The position numbers were made by a program, and so were the translations under genes. DNA of 6,095 nucleotides from Candidatus Lloydbacteria bacterium RIFCSPLOWO2_02_FULL_54_12 (lineage in GTDB: Bacteria; Patescibacteriota; Minisyncoccia; Phycocordibacterales; UBA6899), in NCBI GenBank assembly GCA_001819095.1, contig MHLS01000027.1, positions 612 to 6,706 of the forward strand, read 5' to 3'. Positions 1 to 5,404 of the stretch are shown here, in pieces. The notes under the pieces were generated by a model. That model had not been told where the DNA came from. It made no database searches and worked only from the letters and a program-made list of their open reading frames with translations. The number at the start of each line of letters is the position of its first letter. Within the stretch, counting starts at the first letter, position 1.

Positions 1-262
1 GATCCATCGTCCACGCTTCGCTCGATGCGGCGTTGTAATCAGCGACCGGCGTCCACGCCGAACACGCGTCGAGGGCGTATTCGAGACGATAGGTGATATT
101 CGATGCACTCCCCGCTCCGATGTTCTTCACCTGAATGCGCAAGCGCCTGCGGTCGCCGACGTAAATACCGGTCGAGAGTGACACATCTTCTGCACCCGTA
201 GCTGATGTGGCCTCTCCATCGCCCCCGTTGTCAAAGCGCCAGCGGTAGTGGAGGAGTTCCAT
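1..262 (-). other. 'YRWR'-type domain of the surface protein (partial)
   Basis: Residues 1120-1206 of the giant protein begin MELLHYRWRFDNGGDGEA and continue with a basic strand DRRRLRIQVKN, then GSASNITYRLEYALDAC and SAWTPV. From memory, this pattern (YRW-R, acidic/Gly turn, RLRI-V-N-G, YRLEYA--C--W--V) recurs in large secreted proteins of Patescibacteria. I know no function for it. Just upstream are two nearby cysteines (SYACAGD and NSCWNF), likely a disulfide. The domain continues beyond the window edge. Confidence 0.55.
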
Positions 263-3200
263 GTTCGGCGTGGCGAAATTCCAGCAACTATTCCCGCCGG
301 AGTTTGTGCCGTCAGATACGTTGACGGTATCACCTGCACACGCATAGGAGTCTTTGACGTTCACATAGGAGACAGCTTGAGTATTCGTGGCGACAAGTCC
401 CCATGGTGTCCCGCCGGATGAGCTTCTTAGCCATACTGGTGAGCCTGCCGAACCATTCCAACTGACGCCATTGAAGGAGGAAGTGGCCGCACCCGAAGCA
501 AACTGCGCCGATGTGGAAGCAACCATGGTGAAAGTCCCCGTGGTCGACGCGGCCGTACCGAAGATAACGGACTGTGTCGCGCCGGTGCCCGAGGTGTTCA
601 AGATGGTGAGTTCGCGGAAGGCCGAAGCGCCCGTCATCGTACCGGTGGCAGTCTGCGATGCGGTGCCATTCAAATACACTCTGCCGCTATTGTGGGTGAA
701 GGTGCCGGAGTTGGTGTAGTTGCCGGAAACAGAGAGGAGCGGGGGTGCGACCACCGTTGCACCGGAGTTGATGGTGAAATGGTTTGTGGTCGAGGCGCTA
801 CTCGTAAATGTTTTGACTCCGGAGCCGATGAACGTTGTTGAAGCAAAGGCGCTTACTCCCGTCATCGCGCCGGAAAGTGTCTGCGTAGTAGGGCTTGTGG
901 TGGAGAAGTACACGGTACCGTTGCCCGCGGTGAAGGTGCCGTTATTCGTATAGTTCCCTCCGATAGTGAGTAAGAACGGGGCGACGTATGTGGCGCCAGA
1001 GTCGACCGTAAAGTTGCCGGTCGTCGACGCGCTCGTGCCGAATGCTTTTGGTCCTCTACCGGAAAAAACAACGTTGTTGAAGGAACTTCCACCTGTCATC
1101 GTGCCGGAAAATTGTTGCGTGACGTTATATTTGTAAACCTCGGCATCGGTCGTGTCGGTCACCCAAAGGAAGCCGTTCGCGGAGGCGACGCCGTAAGAAT
1201 CGACGTTTCCGCTTACCGAAGTATCGAAGGAAACTCCGGTGTAGGTGCCGTTAGAATTATATCTATACACTTCTGCGTCGAGGTAGTCGGCGATCCAGAA
1301 GAAGTCGTTAAAGAAAGCTATGCCGAAGGGATTCCCACTCCCGCTCCCTGAGGTGTCGAACGAAGTGCCGGTGTAGGTGCCGTCGGTGTTATATTTGTAG
1401 ACTTCTGCGTCAACGTCGTCGACGACCCACAAGAAGTCGTTTGCGGCGGTAATGCCGGCAGGGTCGGTATCTACGGCAGTCAGTGCAAACGAAGTGCCGG
1501 TGTAGGTGCCGTCGGGGTTATATTTGTAGACTGCGTTGTCTGTATTGTCGGTTACAAAGAAGTAGCCGTTGTAATCGGTGATACCGCGAGGATTATCATT
1601 CCCGATCGCCGCCGTGTCGAAAGAGAAACTTGCATAGGTACCGTTAGTATTGTATTTATAGACCTCGTCGTCGACAAAGTCGACCACCCAGAAAAAGCCG
1701 TTATAAAAGGTGATACTGTACGGGAAGCCGTTCCCGCTTCCTCCCGTATCGAATGAAGCGCCAGCGTACGTGCTCGCGACCGAGTTGACCGAACTCGTCG
1801 CATAAACCGTCCCGCCGTTGTGTAAAAACGTAGCGTTATTTACATAATTTCCGGCGATGTACAGCGAAGCCGGCGCGACGAAGACGGAGCTGTTCCTTAT
1901 CGTCAAGTTGTCGAGTGCGACAGTTCCGGGCATCGTGGTATTTGCTCCCGCCACGTTATTGTTGTCGACGAGGAGATCCCCCGTGGTGGAAGCGGTTGCT
2001 TTGGTGAATATCGTGCCCGCCCCGCCTCCCACCGTCGTCGCTCCGCCAAAAGTTTGCTTGGTGACGGAGGACGCATCGGTTGTGTAGTAAAGTGCGATGC
2101 GTCCTCCGCCACCGGCCCCACCACCACCAACACCACCGACACCACCGTTGGCGCTAATGGTACCTGCACCGGAAAGCGTGCCGGTGTTGATCCAGATGCT
2201 TCCTCCTGACCCACCACCTGATCCCCCGTTGCCACATGCAGGTCCGGTGCCTCCGGTAGCAGTAAGGGAGCCGGCAATGCTAAATGTTCCGGACACGGTC
2301 AACTTAACGGCGCCACCGCCGGAACCTCCCGGACCACACGGACCACTACCGCCGCCGGAACCGATATCTGTCGGCTCAGTGGTAGAGCCATATGTAACCC
2401 CGCCGGGGTTGGCCCCGGAAGCGTTCGCGCCGTTGCCACCATATCCTCCACCGCTACCATTGCCGTTACTGAATGTGGCACCGCCGGCACCGGTACCGGT
2501 ATTCGAAGCCAAACCCTTAAAATTAACATCGATCTTGCCGCCTGAGTCGATGGTGAGGTTCGTGACGGAGAGATTGAGTGTGTAGAGTTGAGACGTTGTG
2601 TTCTGCTCATGGGTGAGGACGCCTCCCGAGGCGATGGTGAGACTGCCGCCCACGGCAAGACCTGGGGGCCCGACGACCGTCGTACCGGCGCCGATGGTGA
2701 AGCCGGTGGTGGTCGCATCCGCGGCAAACTTCTTCGGTCCCGTGCCGCTGAAGCTCAAGTCATAGAAAGGTGACGAAGTGGCAAAGATGAGTTTGTTGCC
2801 CGTAGAGGAAGAGTTGAAGGTGACGATGCCGGCGTGTCTGAAGGTTGCCGTTGATGAGGCGTACCAGTTTCCCGCAAGATCGAGGGCGTTCGACTCCATG
2901 GTGAGGATCGACGTCGACGCAACGCCGTCTTGGCGGAGTCCTGTTGCAAGACGAAGGTCGCCGTCGCCGTTCGCGTTGGCAGCGTTCCCAAAGAGGGTGA
3001 TCGTACCGCCCGGTTTAAACTCCGAGCCCGCTGCGACATAGAGGGTGTTCGCTGCATTGACGGCAATGTTGCTCCCCGTCACACGGAATTGGATACTCCC
3101 GTTGTCGTCGGCGTCGTAGACACCCAAGTCAGCGTTGGTGGTCGACGTTCCTGTGAATCCTTCGTGCTTGACGATGACCGTGTTCTTGTAGAGGTCGAGC

Positions 3201-3619
3201 CCCGTGATATTGTTCGCAGTACTCGATGCCTTGGTGAACGCAAATGCACGGAAAGTGCTGTCACCATCAACCCACACGTGAATCGGCATGCCGAGGTAAA
3301 AGTCGGTTGCAGTCACATTCTGTATCTGCCAGAAACCGTTTAGGGCGACGGTCGTGGTGGCGAAGAACCCTGCGGTCGAAGTGCCAAAGCGTGCCATGAT
3401 GGTCTTCCCTGCGGTGGTGAGTTGTGTTGTTCCCTCGTTGGCATAGACACGACCGGAGATGGTAAGTGCAAACGCACTCTCTGCAAAGAACCCAAAACTC
3501 AAAATCGCCGCACAGAGTGCGACAATGACCAGCCTTCGAAAACGCACCAAACAACCGCTCTGCGTCAAAGAAACGCGGAACAAAGTTTTGAGAATATTCA
3601 ATTGCGGGGGATTTTTCAT
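1..3619 (-). CDS. Giant secreted surface protein, N-terminal 1206 residues (partial, C-terminus outside window)
   Basis: One minus-strand frame runs from ATG at 3619 to the window edge with 1206 sense codons and no stop. Residues 1-51 look like a Sec signal peptide: basic stretch RFRR near 26-29, hydrophobic core LVIVALCAAILSFGFF, and a signal-peptidase-I-like AFA at 49-51. Residues 52 to about 150 (starting LTISGRVY) look like an all-beta, carboxypeptidase-regulatory or prealbumin-type fold. About 180-600 is beta-solenoid-like, with a Gly-rich block at 374-512. Residues 617-833 are five propeller-like blades, 834 to about 1060 are solenoid repeats, and 1120-1206 is a distinct C-terminal-type domain. 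Ser/Thr/Gly/Asn richness and few cysteines, several in local pairs, suit an extracellular protein. It is probably an adhesin or cell-surface fibre; no enzymatic motif was seen. A GTG at 3547 (residue 25) would give a shorter, more typical signal peptide and is an alternative start. Neither start has a clear ribosome binding site. The anchor and true length are unknown. Confidence 0.93.
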   Translation of the reverse strand, partial: MKNPPQLNILKTLFRVSLTQSGCLVRFRRLVIVALCAAILSFGFFAESAFALTISGRVYANEGTTQLTTAGKTIMARFGTSTAGFFATTTVALNGFWQIQNVTATDFYLGMPIHVWVDGDSTFRAFAFTKASSTANNITGLDLYKNTVIVKHEGFTGTSTTNADLGVYDADDNGSIQFRVTGSNIAVNAANTLYVAAGSEFKPGGTITLFGNAANANGDGDLRLATGLRQDGVASTSILTMESNALDLAGNWYASSTATFRHAGIVTFNSSSTGNKLIFATSSPFYDLSFSGTGPKKFAADATTTGFTIGAGTTVVGPPGLAVGGSLTIASGGVLTHEQNTTSQLYTLNLSVTNLTIDSGGKIDVNFKGLASNTGTGAGGATFSNGNGSGGGYGGNGANASGANPGGVTYGSTTEPTDIGSGGGSGPCGPGGSGGGAVKLTVSGTFSIAGSLTATGGTGPACGNGGSGGGSGGSIWINTGTLSGAGTISANGGVGGVGGGGAGGGGRIALYYTTDASSVTKQTFGGATTVGGGAGTIFTKATASTTGDLLVDNNNVAGANTTMPGTVALDNLTIRNSSVFVAPASLYIAGNYVNNATFLHNGGTVYATSSVNSVASTYAGASFDTGGSGNGFPYSITFYNGFFWVVDFVDDEVYKYNTNGTYASFSFDTAAIGNDNPRGITDYNGYFFVTDNTDNAVYKYNPDGTYTGTSFALTAVDTDPAGITAANDFLWVVDDVDAEVYKYNTDGTYTGTSFDTSGSGSGNPFGIAFFNDFFWIADYLDAEVYRYNSNGTYTGVSFDTSVSGNVDSYGVASANGFLWVTDTTDAEVYKYNVTQQFSGTMTGGSSFNNVVFSGRGPKAFGTSASTTGNFTVDSGATYVAPFLLTIGGNYTNNGTFTAGNGTVYFSTTSPTTQTLSGAMTGVSAFASTTFIGSGVKTFTSSASTTNHFTINSGATVVAPPLLSVSGNYTNSGTFTHNSGRVYLNGTASQTATGTMTGASAFRELTILNTSGTGATQSVIFGTAASTTGTFTMVASTSAQFASGAATSSFNGVSWNGSAGSPVWLRSSSGGTPWGLVATNTQAVSYVNVKDSYACAGDTVNVSDGTNSGGNSCWNFATPNMELLHYRWRFDNGGDGEATSATGAEDVSLSTGIYVGDRRRLRIQVKNIGAGSASNITYRLEYALDACSAWTPVADYNAASSEAWTMD
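659..1120 (-). repeat. Two tandem ~77-residue solenoid repeats in the surface protein
   Basis: Residues 834-911 (bases 887-1120) and 912-987 (bases 659-886) align through their whole length. Shared landmarks in order are TQ-x-x-SG-x-MTG, a G-x-K-x-F segment, ASTT-x-x-FT, SGAT-x-VAP-x-LL, GNYTN-x-GTFT and a final VY strand. A third, degenerate unit starts at base 658 (SQTATGTMTGASAF) and keeps AASTTGTFT before diverging. Looser relatives occur before the propeller module (around residues 275-345, GTGPKKF and ATTTGFT, and around 590-610, GNYVNNATF). The short Gly/Asn/Thr-rich strand pattern suggests a right-handed beta-helix. Confidence 0.75.
1118..1771 (-). repeat. Five propeller-blade-like repeats (44,44,43,44,44 residues)
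   Basis: Starting at residue 617, five repeats follow without gaps: bases 1640-1771, 1508-1639, 1379-1507, 1247-1378 and 1115-1246. Each runs T-Y-x-G-x-SFDT, a Gly/Asn-rich turn, a hydrophobic G-I strand, NGFFWVVD or similar, then D-x-E-VY-K-YN-x-x-G. The length, the aromatic-Trp-Val-x-Asp strand and the DG or NG turn resemble NHL/Vgb/YncE-type beta-propeller blades. Five copies are fewer than the six or seven usual for such propellers, so this is either a five-bladed or incomplete ring, or an elongated stack. The family assignment is inference from pattern; the periodicity is directly visible. Confidence 0.8.
1361..1531 (-). repeat. 42-bp near-identical direct repeat at blade boundaries
   Basis: Bases 1361-1402 and 1490-1531 are identical except for one T/G difference. 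Their offset of 129 bp is exactly one 43-codon blade. They cover the KYN-x-DGTYTGTSF junction of successive blades. Other blade junctions are clearly more diverged in DNA, so this pair suggests a recent blade duplication or conversion. Confidence 0.85.
2084..2500 (-). other. Gly-rich block of the surface protein
   Basis: Residues 374-512 are dominated by glycine with Ser, Asn, Thr and Ala, including runs such as GNGSGGGYGGNG, GSGGGSGGSIWI and GGVGGVGGGGAGGGGRIALYY. Alternating Gly-rich loops and short hydrophobic strands (VKLTVSGTFSIAGSLTATGG) fit a solenoid with flexible Gly loops. Two cysteines, in SGPCGPGG and GPACGNGG, could pair. The opposite strand shows a proline-rich open frame here, which is only a mirror of the Gly codons. 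Confidence 0.8.
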
Positions 3620-3875
3620 GAATTTGATCTGCTCTGATCGGCCTCTGCGGAATGAAAAAAGCGAGTGGTCTCGCCTAGGAAAAAACTATACGAGGCGCAC
3701 CAAGCGTGCCGCTTCTCCATCCGCCTATTCATAGAGCATTATCGCGAATGACGCTCAAAACACCGGAGGAACTGGCTGTGGACAGAGCCTTTTCTGCAAC
3801 TGTCACCAAAAAGCCTAGTATTTGCAACGTTTCTTGGTAGTTCACACCGCCGGAAAGCGCCGTCGTTCGACTGCA
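3620..3875. other. Non-coding gap between toxin gene and giant surface gene
   Basis: No convincing coding frame, tRNA or known RNA family was recognised in these 256 bases. The region holds an intrinsic terminator at 3655-3674 (minus strand). It also has a weak -10-like GATAAT (minus strand, complement of 3738-3743) without a good -35. An imperfect GC-rich hairpin near 3694-3710 is followed on the minus strand by a T6 run (complement of 3680-3685). The promoter of the surface gene should be here, but I cannot place it firmly. Confidence 0.5.
3655..3674 (-). terminator. Intrinsic terminator upstream of the surface gene
   Basis: On the minus strand, GCGAG-ACCA-CTCGC forms a 5-bp GC-rich stem with a 4-nt loop, followed at once by TTTTTT. 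This is the classical Rho-independent layout in the direction of the genes. It lies about 200 nt after the toxin stop codon and leaves only 35 nt between the T run and the ATG of the giant gene. It may end toxin-antitoxin transcripts, or it may be a leader attenuator of the surface gene. Confidence 0.7.
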
Positions 3876-4157
3876 CTACAACCCGAACAACTCGTGATGG
3901 GTGCCGACGTCGATCATGACAAGGACGAGTACGTCGTCATGTTTTTCATAGATGAGCAGCAAGTTGCCGCGAATATGGCACTCGCGACAACCGACATATT
4001 CTCCTGTAAGTGCGTGGTCTCTATATTTAGGAGGAAGGGGGTCACCTGCTCTCAAAAGATCGACTGTCCTTTCAAATTCACTCATCGAGAATTTTCCCGA
4101 CGCAATATGCCGTCTCAACGAACGGCTAAAATCTTTTGAGTAGCGGAGCAAGTACAT
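3876..4157 (-). CDS. yafQ: YafQ-family (RelE superfamily) mRNA interferase toxin
   Basis: A 93-residue protein of typical YafQ length. Family toxins cleave mRNA on the ribosome and are neutralised by a DinJ/RelB antitoxin. The recognisable core is YRDHALTGEY, CRECHI, LLLIYE and GTHHELF. By comparison with E. coli YafQ (catalytic His50, His63, Asp67, His87, Phe91), this protein has H48, H61, H87 and F91 in matching contexts. The segment equivalent to P-D-W is G-N-L, so the Asp appears replaced by Asn65 and the next Trp by Leu. The gene starts 2 bp after the antitoxin stop codon, as expected for a co-transcribed pair, and a Shine-Dalgarno-like AGGA lies 6 nt before the ATG. The alignment is by eye; the family call is firm, the activity is not. 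Confidence 0.93.
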   Translation of the reverse strand: MYLLRYSKDFSRSLRRHIASGKFSMSEFERTVDLLRAGDPLPPKYRDHALTGEYVGCRECHIRGNLLLIYEKHDDVLVLVMIDVGTHHELFGL

Positions 4158-4159
4158 GG

Positions 4160-4441
4160 TTAGTCCTGCTCGGTAAGTATCGCGTCGGTCATTTCTTTTG
4201 CGCTACGGTAACTTTTCCCGTGTTTCAACGCCCATGCAACTTGCCGACCATACTCCTCCTTACTTGAATAGCTCAAAAATTTCTTTTTCGTCACCGCAAA
4301 CGGAATACCCTCTGTTTCTACCACCTTATTGAGATACACCTTCATACCGGTCGAAAGGTCCATTCCAAGATCGGCAAATATCTTTCCGGCCTCTCGCTTC
4401 GTCTTGGGATCTATCCGCACTTGTATCGTTGTTGTTTTCAT
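4160..4441 (-). CDS. dinJ: DinJ/RelB-family antitoxin
   Basis: A 93-residue protein starting MKTTTIQVRIDPKTK. Residues 3-10 form the beta-strand, and about 11-26 and 29-45 the two helices, of a ribbon-helix-helix DNA-binding domain. The family signature continues DLSTGMKVYLNKVVETEGIPF. The C-terminal half (about 52-93), charged and rich in Lys, Glu and Ser, would be the toxin-neutralising part. Antitoxins of this type dimerise, bind the operon promoter and repress it together with the toxin. The ATG at 4441 is preferred because the frame upstream of it overlaps the -10 and -35 elements. The toxin gene follows after 2 bp. Confidence 0.93.
   Translation of the reverse strand: MKTTTIQVRIDPKTKREAGKIFADLGMDLSTGMKVYLNKVVETEGIPFAVTKKKFLSYSSKEEYGRQVAWALKHGKSYRSAKEMTDAILTEQD
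4164..4168 (-). promoter_or_regulatory. Shine-Dalgarno-like site of the toxin gene
   Basis: On the minus strand CAGGA, with its AGGA 6 nt before the toxin ATG, lies inside the last codons of the antitoxin gene. It is the best SD-like sequence at any start in the window, and it supports separate or reinitiating translation of the toxin. Confidence 0.5.
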
Positions 4442-4447
4442 ATAATG

Positions 4448-4476
4448 AGCATATGCCTTGTGCATGCAGTTGTCAA
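4448..4476 (-). promoter_or_regulatory. Sigma-70-type promoter of the toxin-antitoxin operon
   Basis: On the minus strand a perfect -35 TTGACA (complement of 4471-4476) is followed by a 17-bp spacer and a -10 TATGCT (complement of 4448-4453). Only six bases, CATTAT, separate the -10 from the antitoxin ATG. Transcription would therefore begin at or within a base or two of the start codon, giving a leaderless mRNA. Confidence 0.75.
4449..4468. promoter_or_regulatory. Candidate autoregulatory operator: two 8-bp palindromes
   Basis: GCATATGC (4449-4456) overlaps the -10 hexamer and TGCATGCA (4461-4468) lies in the spacer. Both are perfect palindromes, with centres 12 bp apart. Ribbon-helix-helix antitoxins commonly bind paired short palindromes in their own promoter, so these are natural operator half-sites for the DinJ-type antitoxin. 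The position is directly visible; binding is inferred. Confidence 0.5.
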
Positions 4477-4516
4477 TACGCTGGCAGTACAGTCCCACAC
4501 AAGACTAAAAACAGGG

Positions 4517-4568
4517 AAATACAAGGTCGGACCTTAGGAATCAATCCCCAAGGTCCGACCTTGTATTT
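4517..4568. repeat. Hairpin element copy 1 (19-bp perfect stem, 14-nt loop)
   Basis: Arms 4517-4535 and 4550-4568 are perfect reverse complements, sharing the core AAGGTCGGACCTT/AAGGTCCGACCTT. The loop is AGGAATCAATCCCC. It begins 4 bp after the ung stop codon in the direction of transcription. On the minus strand the stem is followed by CCCTGTTTTTAG, so it may act as an ung terminator. On the plus strand the arm runs straight into TTTTTGTTT, which also allows bidirectional termination. It is a diverged copy of the element at 5301-5364. Confidence 0.9.
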
Positions 4569-4572
4569 TTGT

Positions 4573-5250
4573 TTAACACCAATCAATGCTCTTGCGGCCG
4601 TTTTTCTCGAGGTACTCGTTGGCTTTCTTGAAATGATCGTTCCCGAAAAACCCTTTGTGTGCCGAAAGCGGAGACGGATGCGGGGACTCAAGGACGAGGT
4701 GCTTCGACGCGTCGATGAGCGGACGCTTCTGTCGTGCGTAGTTCCCCCAAAGAAGAAAAACAACGTGGTCGCACTCACGAGAGACGACACCGATCACCGC
4801 ATCGGTGAATTCATGCCAGCCGAGGTCCGCATGTGAATTCGCACGCCCCGCAAGAACGGTAAGCGAGGCGTTGAGCAAGAGCACTCCCTGCTCCGCCCAG
4901 TGCGTGAGTTCCGGCGTACGCGGACACACACAGCCGAACTCCGCCTCGATCTCATTATAAATATTCTCGAGAGACGGGGGCACGGGATTCTTGAAAAAAC
5001 TGGAAAACGCCAAACCGTCGGCGACCCCCGGCGTGTGATAGGGATCTTGCCCCAAAATGACGACGCGCACATCCTTGGGCGCGCACAATTCAAAAGCCCT
5101 GAACATGCGGGAGGGGTGCGGAAACACCCTGTCTTTGAGATAGGCCATACGCACCTTTTCACGCAACTCTCGAAAATATGCTTGCGCAAATTCCTCTTGA
5201 AGCAAAGGCTCCCACGCGGGAGCAATTTTTACTTTTTGATCTTTATCCAT
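4573..5250 (-). CDS. ung: Uracil-DNA glycosylase, family 1
   Basis: Ung removes uracil from DNA as the first step of base excision repair. The chosen ATG at 5250 gives 225 residues, the usual family length. The water-activating motif is at residues 67-72 (GQDPYH, catalytic Asp69). The GLAFS and PPSLENIYNEI segment follows. The uracil-reading Asn is in LLLNASL (Asn127), and the DNA-intercalation loop with catalytic His is HPSPLS at 191-196, followed by AHKGFFG. All key residues of family 1 are present, so the enzyme should be active. An upstream in-frame ATG would extend translation through the hairpin at 5301-5364 and is disfavoured. There is no clear ribosome binding site. The gene is alone between two related hairpins and is probably its own transcription unit. 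Confidence 0.97.
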   Translation of the reverse strand: MDKDQKVKIAPAWEPLLQEEFAQAYFRELREKVRMAYLKDRVFPHPSRMFRAFELCAPKDVRVVILGQDPYHTPGVADGLAFSSFFKNPVPPSLENIYNEIEAEFGCVCPRTPELTHWAEQGVLLLNASLTVLAGRANSHADLGWHEFTDAVIGVVSRECDHVVFLLWGNYARQKRPLIDASKHLVLESPHPSPLSAHKGFFGNDHFKKANEYLEKNGRKSIDWC

Positions 5251-5262
5251 ATGACTTGGTCG

Positions 5263-5268
5263 CTTATA
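5263..5268 (-). promoter_or_regulatory. Possible -10 element for ung
   Basis: On the minus strand TATAAG lies 12 nt before the ung ATG, just downstream of the hairpin. The -35 region is weak (ACTGCG-like at a 17-bp spacing is poor). If used, the leader would be only about 6 nt, matching the leaderless pattern of the antitoxin gene. Confidence 0.3.
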
Positions 5269-5300
5269 TCGTACAAGGTGGAACCGCAGTTGTTGATTCC

Positions 5301-5364
5301 CACAGAAAGTACGAGGTCGGACCTTGAGCATCAATTCCTAAGGTCCGACCTCGTACTTTCTGTG
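5301..5364. repeat. Hairpin element copy 2 (25-bp perfect stem, 14-nt loop)
   Basis: Arms 5301-5325 and 5340-5364 are perfect reverse complements over 25 bp. The loop is GAGCATCAATTCCT. It lies 40 bp after the membrane-protein stop codon and 50 bp before the ung ATG. It has no T run on the minus strand, so a simple intrinsic-terminator role is less clear than for copy 1. The stem shares its core with copy 1 and differs from it only at compensated pairs within the 19 common pairs. Confidence 0.92.
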
Positions 5365-5404
5365 AAAGCAAGCTCGAAAGGTTCCGCTTCGTGCCTGAAC
5401 AAGG

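Noticed and set aside
1115..1771. CRISPR-like array, because of regularly spaced similar DNA
   Set aside because: The period is about 132 bp, the repeats are coding, in frame and diverged at the DNA level; they are protein blades.
1903..2277. Minus-strand frame of 124 codons, plus others at 2299-2727 and 2755-3066
   Set aside because: They are out-of-frame shadows inside the giant surface gene, whose own frame is continuous and shows signal peptide and repeats.
2097..2585. Plus-strand open frame rich in proline (162 codons)
   Set aside because: It is the mirror of the Gly-rich codons of the minus-strand surface protein; it has no domain pattern and no start context of its own.
1..3619. Recoded UGA (Gracilibacteria/SR1-type code) or a broken pseudogene
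   Set aside because: The giant frame is open without recoding, and TGA is used as a proper stop at 5405-5407, so neither is needed.
1..3619. Classical type V autotransporter
   Set aside because: The passenger style is similar, but no beta-barrel is visible in the window and the C-terminus is missing, so the secretion type cannot be stated.
3738..3743. GATAAT as the -10 of the surface gene promoter
   Set aside because: No acceptable -35 at 16-18 bp; too weak to list as a promoter.
4517..5364. Composite mobile element with ung as cargo between inverted repeats
   Set aside because: There is no transposase, no target-site duplication was seen, and the two elements are each complete hairpins rather than terminal inverted repeats; hence reported only as related hairpins.
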